Source of the DNA: Gemmataceae bacterium
GTDB lineage: Bacteria; Planctomycetota; Planctomycetia; Gemmatales; Gemmataceae
Reading direction: 5' to 3'
Assembly: GCA_009691845.1 (NCBI GenBank)
Contig: SIAJ01000001.1
Span: 1-64,000 of the forward strand
Length of the DNA: 64,000 nt
Positions 52,311-62,353 of the stretch are shown here, piece by piece (the first letter of the stretch is position 1; each line of letters opens with the position of its first letter). The position numbers and the translations under genes were made by a program. The notes beneath the pieces are model-generated. The model saw only the letters and a program-made list of their open reading frames with translations. It had not been told where the DNA came from and searched no databases.

Positions 52311-55300
52311 CTACTTCTTGTCCAACCGTCCTTGCGCTACCTTGGCCCACTCCGTGGTTGGGTAATCTTTCAGGACCTTCCTTAACAAACGCTCGGCCTG
52401 CTCGGGTTTCTTGTCCTCGATGAGAGCCCGGGCCGCTTCGCACAGGGCTGTGGCACAGAGTTCGGGATAATCGAATGTGTAAGGCACAATCAGCAAGGCG
52501 GCGGCCGCGTCGCCATAGCGTTTTTGTTCGAGCCTGCAGAGGCCGATTTGCAGATGCGACTTCGCGGCCAACTCCGTGGTCGTGGTGGCCGCGACTTGAG
52601 TGTACCAGTTGATGGCCGGCTCGAATTGTCCCGCGTTTTGCAACGCCCAGCCCGCACCGTAGCGAGCATCATTCACCCATTGGCTAGCACCGAAGCGAGT
52701 GACCATGAGTTCGTAGGCCTGCCGCGAGGCATCCCATTTTTTGTCCAGGCCGAGAGCGTAACCGAGTCGCAACAAGGCACGATCGGAGACGCCGGGCACG
52801 TTCTGGAATTCCGGTTTGTCACGAAAGAGCACGAGCTTTTCAAGAGCCTTTGCGGTTTCGTTCTTGGCGAGCAACACCTCGGCCGCACGATATTGGCCCT
52901 GGCCGACGAGCGTGGACTTCGGGTTCCCGGCCACGGCTTCGAATTGTGCGAGTGCGGCATCCAGGTCTTTCTTTGCAGCCAGGCAAGCACCCAGGCGAAT
53001 GCGGATGCGATCGATCAATTCTGGTTGCGGCAGCTTGTCTCCGCGTGGCTCGACGTCGTTGGCTTCCTTCAGCAACTTGATCGCGGGATCAAACTCGTCG
53101 CGTTCGGTGAAAAGTTCCGCCAACTCGAAGCGGGCGTCCACGGAGAGCAGCGTATCGCTGAAGCCAGCCAGTAGACTCAGATAGGCACCACGAGCTTTCT
53201 GTTCGCTCGGTTGAACTGGCATCGCGCTTTGCGCGATTTCAGGCAATGGGACTTGAGGGGCCTTCGTGCCCGGCGTGGCTTTCTTGTCCGCTTCCGCCTG
53301 AAGCACTTTTTGCTTGTCTAGCTGAAGCTTCAGCCGAGTGGCCGCGACTTCCTGATCGGCGAGACTGCGGTAGGCCCAGGCGGCCTCGTAGTACATGCGT
53401 TCGCGGGCTTCGTTGCTGCCGAGCGATTGCTTGAACTCGTCGGATCGCCGTTCGAGGGTCTGGGCCGACTCAATCAATGCGGCATTTCCCAGGGCGATCA
53501 AGTTGTTCGCGGCCGCGATCTGCTCGGGCTTGAGGCCGGTGTTCACGAGTTGCTGGCGAGCGGTCTCGATGGTTTTGCGTCCCTCGGCAATGCGACACTG
53601 GCCGGAACGCAATGCCGCCTCCGCGGTGATCGGCCTGTTGGGCACCAGTTGCGTGATCGTGTCGAGTGCCACGCGAGCTTCGGCAAGCTTGCCCGCCTCC
53701 TGCAAGGCGAGCCCGTGGTGATAACGGAGTAGTGCGATTCGTTCCGGATCCTTCAGCAAGTTCGGTTCGTGTTTGAGTCGGGCCGCCGCAAGAGCATCGG
53801 CAGCCGGCTGGGCCTGATTCTGTTCGCGAAGCATCGTGGCCATGGCCATCACGGCGAACGGAGCAACCGGGCTATTTTGCCACGGATCCTGGGTGAATTG
53901 CCGCAACTCGTTGATCGCCCCGCCCCGATCCCCTGCCAATGCCTGGCACTTGGCGCTCTCCATCTTGGCCTGGGCGGCCTGTGGCGACTGCGGGAATTGC
54001 TGCGCGATTTTCAGGAACGTCGCGCGGGCAGCTTGAATGATGACGCCGCGTTCCTGGGCCACCACAATAATAGCGGCTTGCCGCATCTGGCACGTGCCGA
54101 GTTTCAGCATCGCATCCGGAACCTCGGGAGCCTTTGGGTTCGCGGTGATGAAGCCGTCGAGATGCCCGGCTGCCAGTTCGAGTAGTTCCAGAACCTTGCG
54201 TGATTCACCAGCCCCCTGCACATAAGCGGGGGCGACTCGCAGCAGGCAATCAGCGAGCAAGTATGGTGTGTAGGTCAACTCGCCGACACGTTCCCCATTG
54301 GGAATCTTGTCGAGCGCTTCGCGTGCCTTGTCGAACTCGCCCTTCTTGAAATGGCACATGGCCAAGCCGAAGCGAGCAAGGCTGAGCTTTTCGAACTCGC
54401 CGCCCTTATCGATGACGACCAGGTAGCGCTTGGCTGCCTCGTCGAACACTTTCGCCAGTTCGACCAGGCGATTCGGCAGGTCCGTTTTTTTCTCGGCCGT
54501 CAATGCCACGAAATAGGCGTTCTCGGCAAGGCGGAAGAGCACGGGTACCCGCAACGAGCTTTCGGGATACTGCTGAATGAACTGGGTCGCGACCTGATCG
54601 GAACGGGAAAAATCTCCCGCGAGGTGCAAGGACGCGATCAATCGTTGGGTGACTTCCTCAACCCGGGCCGGCAGCGTTTTCTCGGTCAGGATCTGATCGC
54701 AGGTTGCGGCCGCCTCCTTGTGTTGCTTGGCAAGCTGCTGCGTGTCGGCCATTTCCAGTAGCATCTCGCCACGGCGAATCTTGGCTTCAGGATCGGTGGC
54801 CGCAAGGGCGTTGGCCTTGTCGGCCGCTGCTTTCAGGGTGACGATTGCGGTCTTCAAGCCATTGTCCCGGTCGGCCGCTTTCGCGGGATCGACTATCGCC
54901 AAGGCCAAGCCGGCCTGAGCCTTCCCCAGCCAGAATTGAATCTGGTCGGCCAGTCGCGGTTGCTTGTCGAGCATCGGCTGCAAGATCGCGATCGCTTCCG
55001 GGTACAGCTTCATTTGCGTCTGGCAGAAGCCGACACGAAGCTGGGCTTCCGGCAACAGCGACGATAGCGGGTAGGCCTTCGCAAAATCCTGGAACTTGCC
55101 GAGTGCCTCGCCGAACTTGCCCGACTCGTAGCCAAGGCAGGCAGAGAAGAACACGCTCGCGGCCACATGATCGGGCGGCGGATTCTTGACGATCCCATCG
55201 AGACGGGCACGTTCGGACGGATTCTTTGCAAGCAGGTCGGGCCGTTGCAAAGTCGCGGCCGCGTCTTTCTTCTGCTGCTCGTAACCGGCGATGACGGCAT

Positions 55301-56138
55301 CGAAAGCCTGGGCGGCCTCGGCCTTCGAATCGGTGACCTGGTAGATGCGGCCCATCAGGTAGCGGGCGTGCAGGCCATTGTGCGGATTGTCGAACGGAGC
55401 GAGTTGGGCGAGCGATCGGCCGGCCACGAGATAGTCTTGCGTTTGGAACGAAGCGTAGCCGTGCAGATATAGGCCGAGCTTTGCATAACGGCTCTTCGCG
55501 AGTTGTGGGTCCTTCGCGAACGGTTCGGCCGTCGTCTTGGCTTCCTTGAACTTGGCGAGCCGTAGTTCCATCTCGGCCTGATCGCAACGCGAACGGGCCG
55601 CCCAGTCGAGTTCCGCCGGGGGTTCCTTCGCGGCCTCTTTCGGAAACCTCGCGGTGAATGCAGCAGCAGCACCCATGAAACGCTGGGCCGCTTCGGTGAA
55701 TTTTTGGTCCGCTGTTTGCTTGATCTGCGCCGCCTCGGCCGGCTTGGCGGCCATGCTATCGAGTTCCCTCAAGCCCTGCCCTCGTAATGCGAGCCCGCCA
55801 TAGTAGAGGGCATACGGTTGCTCCACGAGGCTGGCATTGCCCGCGAGCGGGGCGAGGCTCTCAATCGCCTTGTCGAAGTTCTTCTCAGGCGAATCGAGAT
55901 AGGCGAGCGCCAGTTGGTAGCGCGTCGCATTGGCCTGTGGATGGCCGCCGAATTTCTGCAAGAACTCGCCGTAGCGTTGAATGGCAAACGGATAGTTGGC
56001 CTCGTTGTGCGCCTTGCGCGCACTCGTAAGGATCATGTCCGCTTGCTGATCTTGTGGAACCTGCGAGGCGACGGGTCGATCGGCCACGAAAACGATGCAC
56101 AGCGAGAGAGGCAACAGAAGAGTATGGCGCAGAATCAT
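52311..56138 (-). CDS. Large secreted TPR-repeat protein
   Basis: The 1275-residue product has a signal peptide (about 1-25) and then almost only helical repeats of TPR type, for example AHNEANYPFAIQRYGEFLQKF and the last repeat AERLLRKVLKDYPTTEWAKV. Patterns such as YPEAIAILQPMLDKQP and FDKAREALDKIPNG recur across the whole length. No catalytic domain is visible. It should be a periplasmic or surface scaffold in protein complexes. Proteins of this size and layout are common in planctomycetes, and their partners are unknown. It is a single gene. Confidence 0.85.
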   Translation of the reverse strand: MILRHTLLLPLSLCIVFVADRPVASQVPQDQQADMILTSARKAHNEANYPFAIQRYGEFLQKFGGHPQANATRYQLALAYLDSPEKNFDKAIESLAPLAGNASLVEQPYALYYGGLALRGQGLRELDSMAAKPAEAAQIKQTADQKFTEAAQRFMGAAAAFTARFPKEAAKEPPAELDWAARSRCDQAEMELRLAKFKEAKTTAEPFAKDPQLAKSRYAKLGLYLHGYASFQTQDYLVAGRSLAQLAPFDNPHNGLHARYLMGRIYQVTDSKAEAAQAFDAVIAGYEQQKKDAAATLQRPDLLAKNPSERARLDGIVKNPPPDHVAASVFFSACLGYESGKFGEALGKFQDFAKAYPLSSLLPEAQLRVGFCQTQMKLYPEAIAILQPMLDKQPRLADQIQFWLGKAQAGLALAIVDPAKAADRDNGLKTAIVTLKAAADKANALAATDPEAKIRRGEMLLEMADTQQLAKQHKEAAATCDQILTEKTLPARVEEVTQRLIASLHLAGDFSRSDQVATQFIQQYPESSLRVPVLFRLAENAYFVALTAEKKTDLPNRLVELAKVFDEAAKRYLVVIDKGGEFEKLSLARFGLAMCHFKKGEFDKAREALDKIPNGERVGELTYTPYLLADCLLRVAPAYVQGAGESRKVLELLELAAGHLDGFITANPKAPEVPDAMLKLGTCQMRQAAIIVVAQERGVIIQAARATFLKIAQQFPQSPQAAQAKMESAKCQALAGDRGGAINELRQFTQDPWQNSPVAPFAVMAMATMLREQNQAQPAADALAAARLKHEPNLLKDPERIALLRYHHGLALQEAGKLAEARVALDTITQLVPNRPITAEAALRSGQCRIAEGRKTIETARQQLVNTGLKPEQIAAANNLIALGNAALIESAQTLERRSDEFKQSLGSNEARERMYYEAAWAYRSLADQEVAATRLKLQLDKQKVLQAEADKKATPGTKAPQVPLPEIAQSAMPVQPSEQKARGAYLSLLAGFSDTLLSVDARFELAELFTERDEFDPAIKLLKEANDVEPRGDKLPQPELIDRIRIRLGACLAAKKDLDAALAQFEAVAGNPKSTLVGQGQYRAAEVLLAKNETAKALEKLVLFRDKPEFQNVPGVSDRALLRLGYALGLDKKWDASRQAYELMVTRFGASQWVNDARYGAGWALQNAGQFEPAINWYTQVAATTTTELAAKSHLQIGLCRLEQKRYGDAAAALLIVPYTFDYPELCATALCEAARALIEDKKPEQAERLLRKVLKDYPTTEWAKVAQGRLDKK

Positions 56139-56340
56139 GTTGTGCAGACTCCAGGTGGGTGCGCCGCAGGCGGGGGAAGATGCAGCACAAGGGCGACTTG
56201 GTCGGAGCCATTATTACCGAGCCAGGAACGCAAAGCAATTATTAAGATGGAGAAAATGGGATGTCGACATCGACATTCTAATGAGGAACGAACGGTCGCA
56301 CGCCAGCCGAGGGCCGATGTCTGAACGCGTTTTCAATCCA

Positions 56341-56829
56341 TCACTTCAGCCGCTTCAACCGGTCGTTAAGCTTCTGTTGCCGTACCATCGCCAAATCCCG
56401 TTCGAGCAGGTCGCGTTGCTCGGTCCGAATCCGTCGCAGTTCTTGCCGTCCGTAAAGGCCCAGGGCCACATAATCCGAGATGGCCACCGCCATCACGAAG
56501 AACACCAGCCCCAACACGACCATCCAGTAGATCACGAGCGATTTCAACGCCGCTCGATCGTCCTCCGTCATGTCCTCTTTTGTCACGCCGTCGAGTCTCC
56601 CGAGTTCTTCAAGCCCTCCGGAGAAGTACGAGCCCGCGAGCATCCCCGCGAGGCCAAGCAAGAGGGCGGCATTGAGCGTGCGCCGTTGAAATACGCCACG
56701 CAGGTAGCGGCGGTCGTCGCTTGCGAGCGATTCGGAATGCAGCCTTCTCCAGTTCCGCAGTTGATAGCGGAACGAGACACAGGCGATCCCCGCCAGGAGT
56801 GCCGACATGGTCAGGATAAGAGGCGGCAT
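56341..56829 (-). CDS. Small membrane protein of unknown function
   Basis: The 162-residue product has three hydrophobic helices (about 3-20, 50-68 and 105-128) and a basic coiled-coil tail rich in Arg/Glu/Gln (about 130-162, RTEQRDLLERDLAMVRQQ). I start at ATG 56829, where the first helix begins; the extension upstream would run across the divergent flavoprotein gene. No family is recognised. It lies head-to-head with the flavoprotein gene. Confidence 0.6.
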   Translation of the reverse strand: MPPLILTMSALLAGIACVSFRYQLRNWRRLHSESLASDDRRYLRGVFQRRTLNAALLLGLAGMLAGSYFSGGLEELGRLDGVTKEDMTEDDRAALKSLVIYWMVVLGLVFFVMAVAISDYVALGLYGRQELRRIRTEQRDLLERDLAMVRQQKLNDRLKRLK

Positions 56830-56932
56830 GAAGAGCCCGAAAGCGATAAGAGGTTCTTCGATTCTCGCACGACACGTAGGATTATAGTCAAGCGGGCGGA
56901 CGTTGAGGTCCTTTAGCTCCGAGTTCCACGAG

Positions 56933-58072
56933 ATGCCAGCCGACAAACCACGAATCGCGATTCTCGGAGCCGGGCCCATTGGGCTCGAGGCCGCGCTGCA
57001 GGCCGCGCAGTTGGGATATCCCGTTACCGTCTACGAACGAGGCGATGTCGCGGAATCTCTCGGCCAGTGGGGACAAGTCAAGCTCTTCACGCCCTTCAGT
57101 ATGAACGCGAGTAGCCTTGGGCTCGAACTGATTGCCAAGGAGCACCCGCAACATCAACTGCCCGGTCCGAACGATCTGCTGACCGGGCACGATTTCCGGG
57201 ATGCGTATTTGATCCCGCTTACACTGACGGCCAAACTGGCGGATGCCGTCAAGACGCGAACGCAGGTCGTCGGTATCGGACGCGGCGGGATTTTGCGAAC
57301 CGAACCGATCAACGACCCCAAACGTGCCACGACGCCTTTTCGTTTGCTGTTGCGAGACGCACAGGCGGCCGAGTCATTTGCCGAGGCCGACGTGATTTTA
57401 GATTGCACGGGGACCTACGGCAAACATGCCTGGCTGGGTGATGGCGGCATCCCGGCCATGGGCGAGATCGCGGCCGAGAAACAAATCGCGTACGGCGTGG
57501 ACGACGTGCTCGGCAAACGCAAGGCCCACTATGCCGGCAAGAGCGTGCTCGTGGTCGGCAGCGGTTACTCGGCAGCCACGACGGTGTGTGCCCTGGCGCA
57601 ACTGGCCGAGGAGAACTCCGCGACCTGGACGATCTGGATCACGCGCAGTGCGAAGACCCCGCCTTTGCCACGCAAGCCGAACGACCCATTACGCGAACGC
57701 GATCGCCTGGCCGCGAAGGCCAACAACCTCGCAGCCCGCGGCGATGGCAATGTCGAGTTTCGTTCGCAGGTGTTGATCGACGAAGTCATCAGCCACGGTC
57801 CCGACAAAGGCTTTCGCGTCGTGGGCCGATGCAACGGCAAGCCGATGGTGTGGGAAATCGATCGTGTGATCGGCAACGTCGGCTACCTGCCGGACACGTT
57901 GATGACCCGCGAACTGCACGTGACCGAATTCGCCGACGGCAACTGCCGCCAACCGGAACCCGGCTACTTCGTTCTCGGCATGAAGAGCTTTGGCCGCGAC
58001 TCGAACTTCTTGCTGAAGCGGGGCTACGAGCAGGTGAAGGAAGTGCTGGGGATGATTGCGGGTAAGCACTGA
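56933..58072 (+). CDS. FAD-dependent oxidoreductase (flavin monooxygenase/NAD-dependent type)
   Basis: The 379-residue product has a dinucleotide site RIAILGAGPIGLEAALQAAQL (residues 7-27) and a second one (SVLVVGSGYSAATTV, about 200-214), as in two-dinucleotide-binding flavoproteins of the FMO type. The end FVLGMKSFGRDSNFLLKRGYE resembles the C-terminal FAD contact. The substrate is unknown. I start at ATG 56933, since the longer frame from 56903 begins at TTG and adds no family residues. It is a single gene, with a repeat copy right after its stop. Confidence 0.85.
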   Translation: MPADKPRIAILGAGPIGLEAALQAAQLGYPVTVYERGDVAESLGQWGQVKLFTPFSMNASSLGLELIAKEHPQHQLPGPNDLLTGHDFRDAYLIPLTLTAKLADAVKTRTQVVGIGRGGILRTEPINDPKRATTPFRLLLRDAQAAESFAEADVILDCTGTYGKHAWLGDGGIPAMGEIAAEKQIAYGVDDVLGKRKAHYAGKSVLVVGSGYSAATTVCALAQLAEENSATWTIWITRSAKTPPLPRKPNDPLRERDRLAAKANNLAARGDGNVEFRSQVLIDEVISHGPDKGFRVVGRCNGKPMVWEIDRVIGNVGYLPDTLMTRELHVTEFADGNCRQPEPGYFVLGMKSFGRDSNFLLKRGYEQVKEVLGMIAGKH

Positions 58073-58087
58073 GGGTTAACGCTCCCT

Positions 58088-58158
58088 GTAGCCGCACTCG
58101 TCAGAGTGGGGAAGAAGCTCGCGCCAAGATTTCCCGCGTTCTGGTGAACGCGGCTACG
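58088..58158. repeat. GTAGCCGC...GCGGCTAC inverted repeat, copy D
   Basis: TGTAGCCGCACTCG at 58088-58100 and GAACGCGGCTACGG ending at 58158 form the arms, with an inner CCCGCG segment. It lies 16 bases after the flavoprotein stop and overlaps the start of the surface-protein remnant. Confidence 0.65.
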
Positions 58159-58761
58159 GGGCCAGACCCAGCCGCACCCGGCGGCAGCATTACCAATGCC
58201 GGGGAATTCGAAGTAACAGATCTCTACACCCTGTCCGCTGGCACGCTGGTTTCGTCCTTGTCCGGTGGGTTGGGCGTTGCCACCTTTGCTGCCGGCTCCC
58301 TCGCGCAATCCGGCGGCACGTTCACGACTCAGGGCATGGGCATGGCCGAGTTCCCGGTTGCCATCGCTGCTCTCACGCAAACCGGCGGCACACTGTCCAT
58401 CGAAGACTATCCCTCGCGTTCAACGTGGCCGGCATTTACGACTTAAGCGGCGGCAGCGCAAGCATCAATCCGATTTCGCAAGCCACGACCAATTCGAGCA
58501 GCTCCTACGGCGAACTCATCGTGCGGGCCGCGACTTCCGCTCGGTGGAATTGTTGCCGCGACAGACGGCATTCACATCACGTCCGGCGTCGCGACACTGG
58601 CGGGCACGCTCGAAATCGTGGCTTCCGGAGAGTTCGAGCCGTACACCTACAGCCCGATCGGCACGTTTGGTTCGCGCGTCGGAACCTTCGATACCCTGAT
58701 CGCACCGTCGGCCATGGACATCTGGTACACCAGTACCGGCTTCGGCTTCGGCGCGGAGTGA
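58144..58761 (+). pseudogene. Remnant of an autotransporter-like surface repeat protein
   Basis: The region reads in three successive frames. First, beta-helix-like repeats (TLSAGTLVSSLSGG, LAQSGGTFTTQG, LTQTGGTLSIED). After about 58420 a second frame gives VAGIYDLSGGSASINP and SYGELIVRAA. After about 58545 a third frame gives GIVAATDGIHITSGVATL and an end TSTGFGFGAE stopping at 58761. Such Gly/Ser/Thr repeats are typical of the C-terminal part of planctomycete autotransporter-like or PEP-CTERM-like proteins. Two frameshifts and the missing N-terminus make this a remnant. Confidence 0.6.
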
Positions 58762-58841
58762 TATCGGACGGGGTGGCAATTGGGAAATGCAAATCCCGCT
58801 CGGGAAACGAGCGGGACTTCAAGAACGACTTCGTTTCACCT

Positions 58842-59942
58842 TCAGGCTGCGTCGCGGCCTTCTTCTTGATCCGGCTCGAACAGCTTGCCTTCTGCGGGCG
58901 GCATGGCCTTCGGGCCGACTGGGCCATCAACGGTGCCATCCCAGTGGTGACGTTGAACGCTGGCCAGGATCCGATCGGCCAATGCCAGGGCATCGCGACC
59001 ATCTTCGCCGGTGACGCGGGGCATTCTGCCGGAGCGGACGCAGCCGACGAAGTGCCGCAACTCGGCCGTCAGTTGATCGTGATCGCGAACGCAATCCAGT
59101 TCGAGCGTTTCCATGTGCTTGCCGAACACGTCTTGCTTCAATTGCTCGCGGCGATTCGGATCGAGTTGCCGCTGGGACAAGCCGTAGCGACGAACCTCGT
59201 CCGAGGGCTGAACGAGCGTGAGTCGCTTTTCGACGAAGTCGATGCCGGCATATCCTTCCGGGGCCCAGACGCGGAGCTTGCGTTTCGGCCGCGGGCTGAT
59301 GCGACTGGCGGTCACGCTGGCCACGCAGCCATTCTCGAAGGTCAGGCGGGCATTCACGATGTCCTCGTGTCCGCCGAATACCTGAGCCCCGAGGGCATAG
59401 ACATCGCGAACCGGGCTTCGCACCAGCGAAAGAATCAGATCGAGATCGTGAATCATAAGATCGAGAACGGCACCAATGTCGGTTGAGCGACCCGTGAAGG
59501 GCCCGTGGCGTTCGCTCTCGATCAGTTTCGGGGTCAACGGCTTGCGAGTGAGTTCCTCGAAGGCCGGGTTAAAGCGTTCGATGTGGCCAACCTGGAACGG
59601 CAGGTTTTGCGAGGCGGCAATCTCCACCAATTCGTCGGCCTGGGCCAGCGTGGTGGTGATTGGCTTCTCGACCAACACCGGGATTCCCCGCTCCAGGAAG
59701 GAGCGAGCGATCGCGTGGTGATAGAGTGTTGGGGCAGCGATCGAGACGGCGTCTACCTGGTCGAAGAGATCTTCATGGTTATCGAACGCAGTGGTTCGAC
59801 AACGATCGGCGATCACTTTCGCATGTTGGTAATTGACGTCCACGATGCCGACGAGATCGACATCGGCAAAAGACGAAAGGACGCGAGCATGTTCCTTGCC
59901 CAGGTGTCCTACGCCGACAACAGCCATCCGAATACGATTCAT
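58842..59942 (-). CDS. Gfo/Idh/MocA-family oxidoreductase
   Basis: The 366-residue product has an N-terminal Rossmann fold (RMAVVGVGHLGKEHARVL) and the VLVEKPIT active-site motif with catalytic Lys. A C-terminal sheet with a GHIERFNPAF segment follows. It should use NAD(P) on a sugar or cyclitol. It starts 42 bases after the lpxC stop on the same strand, so it probably shares that operon. In other bacteria such enzymes near lpx genes make 3-keto or 3-amino UDP-GlcNAc for lipid A (GnnA). That would fit but is unproven. I start at ATG 59942. Confidence 0.88.
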   Translation of the reverse strand: MNRIRMAVVGVGHLGKEHARVLSSFADVDLVGIVDVNYQHAKVIADRCRTTAFDNHEDLFDQVDAVSIAAPTLYHHAIARSFLERGIPVLVEKPITTTLAQADELVEIAASQNLPFQVGHIERFNPAFEELTRKPLTPKLIESERHGPFTGRSTDIGAVLDLMIHDLDLILSLVRSPVRDVYALGAQVFGGHEDIVNARLTFENGCVASVTASRISPRPKRKLRVWAPEGYAGIDFVEKRLTLVQPSDEVRRYGLSQRQLDPNRREQLKQDVFGKHMETLELDCVRDHDQLTAELRHFVGCVRSGRMPRVTGEDGRDALALADRILASVQRHHWDGTVDGPVGPKAMPPAEGKLFEPDQEEGRDAA

Positions 59943-59983
59943 AGCGGCAAAGTTCTCCGTCGTTGCGATACCGAGGCGAAGGG

Positions 59984-60895
59984 CTAAGCCTTCCGTTGGG
60001 CGACTCGGGTCAACGCACGAGCGAGTTCCACGTTTAACGGGTGGCCCGACCGATAGGCGACCACATGGCCGACCAGATCGTAGCCGCACAATGCCAGATC
60101 GCCCACGAGATCCAAGATCTTGTGGCGGGCTGGCTCGTCCGAAAACCTCAACCGATTGTCAATCAGCCCTTTCGGACCGAAGACGAGGATCTCGGACGGG
60201 TTCAAATGTCGGCCCACTCCTTGCCGCTGTAACTCAATCGCTTCCTGCTCCAACACATAGGTTCGACTACGAGCCAGGTCCTGCTGAAATCGATCCGGGT
60301 TGATCGTGATGGTCAACGACTGCGGAGCGATCGGCGAAAACGGACCATAGTCCAACAGATAGCTGATCAAAAGATCATCCCCCTCACGAGGGAAGATGCT
60401 CAGGGTCGAATTCCCCTGGCTGACAGTTACCGGTTCTGAAACACTCAAACGAGCCTTACGGCTATTCTGAAGGGTCGTGCCAGCTGAGAGCAGCGTGTCC
60501 ACATACCCTTCGGACGATCCATCCAGTCCTGGAGGCTCCGGACCGTCCAATTCGACGATACAATTGTCCACTCTCATCCCGGCCAGGGCAGCCAGGACAT
60601 GCTCAACCAGTGTTACCTGGTTCTTGCCAGAGCCTAAAGTCGTCCGTCTCGCAGTGCCTGTGACTGATTCAACCCGAGCCAAAATCGGCTCGGCATTGGG
60701 TATATCAGTGCGAATAAAGGCCACGCCGGTATCCGCTGGTGCGGGCCGAAAGCGTAGCCTAATCGGAGTTCCCGTGACCATCCCAACGCCACGGACCTCG
60801 GCACTCTCAGCGATCGTTCGCTGTCGGCGAGGGCCGGGTGATCTCGTTGGACTGATCTCAACCCGTTTCGTCGGACTGGTTTGCAACAATATCAT
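59984..60895 (-). CDS. lpxC: UDP-3-O-acyl-N-acetylglucosamine deacetylase
   Basis: The 303-residue product matches LpxC. Glu98-His99 lies in VEHVLAAL, zinc ligands His258 and Asp262 lie in ARHKILDLVGDLAL, and the catalytic His285 lies in YRSGHPLN. The spacing equals E. coli LpxC (His79, His238, Asp242, His265). It removes acetate in the first committed step of lipid A synthesis. It points to a lipid A-type outer membrane in this planctomycete. The next gene downstream is the Gfo/Idh protein; the OmpH-like gene lies upstream. Confidence 0.95.
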   Translation of the reverse strand: MILLQTSPTKRVEISPTRSPGPRRQRTIAESAEVRGVGMVTGTPIRLRFRPAPADTGVAFIRTDIPNAEPILARVESVTGTARRTTLGSGKNQVTLVEHVLAALAGMRVDNCIVELDGPEPPGLDGSSEGYVDTLLSAGTTLQNSRKARLSVSEPVTVSQGNSTLSIFPREGDDLLISYLLDYGPFSPIAPQSLTITINPDRFQQDLARSRTYVLEQEAIELQRQGVGRHLNPSEILVFGPKGLIDNRLRFSDEPARHKILDLVGDLALCGYDLVGHVVAYRSGHPLNVELARALTRVAQRKA

Positions 60896-61007
60896 GCGAT
60901 GGTCGTTGTATGAGACGGAAGAAGCGTTGGCTTCACCCGTCTTCTTATCGGCCTTAACCAGTCCCCGAATTCATCCCAAGTTGCCCCGTTTCAAAGTCCG
61001 TCTGAAA

Positions 61008-61688
61008 CTACTTTTTCGGCGGCAACATCGGGGTGGTCTCGCCACTGGCCTTTTGAACACCTGGGTAACGTTGGTTCAGTGTGGCCACGACCACATGGGT
61101 GATATCCATCTGGCTGTGATAGAACGGGATTAGCGCCGGAGTTTGCAACATTAGTTGCGCAACTTGTGGAGAATTGTCATCTTCTTCCTTGGAGGCGGCC
61201 GGGTAGCAGAGGACCATATCGAGGTTATTGGTCTTCGCGATGTCGAAAATCACCCCTTTGATCTCTTTGTACACTCGTACAATTGTATCATTCGACAATT
61301 GTGTGAGTTCAACCTGGGCCCGGCGATCGATGTCTTCGATCTGCCGTTGAATGACCAGGGCATCCTCCTGGAGTCGCTTCTTGACGTCGGGATTTGGTGC
61401 TTTCTGGAATTCTGCATTAACGGCGACGACCTTATCGCGAAGGACTTGAACCTGCGAGACGTAAGCCTGGCGCTTGCGGGTGATCTCGGCACCCTGGTCG
61501 TTGGCTTTCTGGTAATCGCGCAACACCTTGGCGATGTTGACGATAACGATGCGCTGAGCGCGAGGGGCTGCTGCTGCCGGAGGTGGTGTCGTGCCGCCCG
61601 TTGGAGCTTGAGCCTCCACGGCCGACCCGAACGCAAGAACTGAGCCGATGGCGGCGATGGCCGCGAAGCGTGTATAGTTCCGTTTCAC
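61008..61688 (-). CDS. OmpH/Skp-family periplasmic chaperone
   Basis: The 226-residue product has a signal peptide (about 1-26), a Pro/Ala linker, and a typical OmpH coiled-coil domain (IVIVNIAKVLRDYQKANDQG, then long helices, then a C-terminal FDIAKTNNLDMVLCYP segment). Skp holds unfolded outer-membrane proteins as a trimer. The length exceeds E. coli Skp (161) because of the linker and a C-terminal tail. It precedes lpxC on the same strand, the usual order of skp-lpx clusters, although bamA and lpxD are not present here. Confidence 0.9.
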   Translation of the reverse strand: MKRNYTRFAAIAAIGSVLAFGSAVEAQAPTGGTTPPPAAAAPRAQRIVIVNIAKVLRDYQKANDQGAEITRKRQAYVSQVQVLRDKVVAVNAEFQKAPNPDVKKRLQEDALVIQRQIEDIDRRAQVELTQLSNDTIVRVYKEIKGVIFDIAKTNNLDMVLCYPAASKEEDDNSPQVAQLMLQTPALIPFYHSQMDITHVVVATLNQRYPGVQKASGETTPMLPPKK

Positions 61689-61924
61689 TGTGCGGGACTC
61701 CTTGTCTTATCTGCTGTGCGCGACCGTCCTCAAGGTCGGCGTTCCATCAACCGATCCGGGAGTCGCATGAGTACGCGGGTTTACCCGAACCTGGCAAAGC
61801 AGTCAATGCGAACCGACCGGGAGGTTCAGGTTGAAAAAACTACCCGGAACCCCGTTTCGATCCTGAACTCTGCTTCCCCAATCGCCGATAACTTCGCTGT
61901 CTTCCCAGTTCCGAGACCGAGTTC

Positions 61925-62353
61925 ATGGCCCGACGTACCTACTTCCTCGGCATCTTTTACGCCCTCGCCCTCCTACTCACAGGCTGCGGCGATCGTCAGA
62001 AACCGGCAGAATTGGTCGTTCGCGGACAGATTCTCTATCGTGGCGGACCGGTTTCCGGCGGGATGATCGTCTTCTCACCCAACGTGGAACGCGGCTCGAA
62101 CGGCTCGCTGGCCTTGGCCACACTACAAGCGGATGGTTCGTTCACTCTCGCGGGTGAAGATGGCAAGCCGATTCAACCAGGCTGGTATCGAATCGCCGTC
62201 GCCCCAAAGGCCGGGACCGTCGAACCGCCCACAGCCGAGCGACCTTATCCCGGGTTGCCCGCGAAGTACCGCAACCCGTCCAAGTCGGGCCTCGAGCGGG
62301 AAGTGAAAGCGGGCACGGAGAACATTGTCTGCTTTGATCTCGATGATGGCTGA
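61925..62353 (+). CDS. Lipoprotein with a carboxypeptidase-regulatory-like domain
   Basis: The 142-residue product has a lipobox (LLTGC, Cys about residue 21). A single beta-sandwich follows: VRGQILYRGGPVSGGMIVFS, then LATLQADGSFTLAGEDGKPI and WYRIAVAPK. This is a short carboxypeptidase-regulatory-like (transthyretin-like) lipoprotein, very common in planctomycetes, with unknown role. The start is ATG 61925. It is a single gene. Confidence 0.85.
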   Translation: MARRTYFLGIFYALALLLTGCGDRQKPAELVVRGQILYRGGPVSGGMIVFSPNVERGSNGSLALATLQADGSFTLAGEDGKPIQPGWYRIAVAPKAGTVEPPTAERPYPGLPAKYRNPSKSGLEREVKAGTENIVCFDLDDG

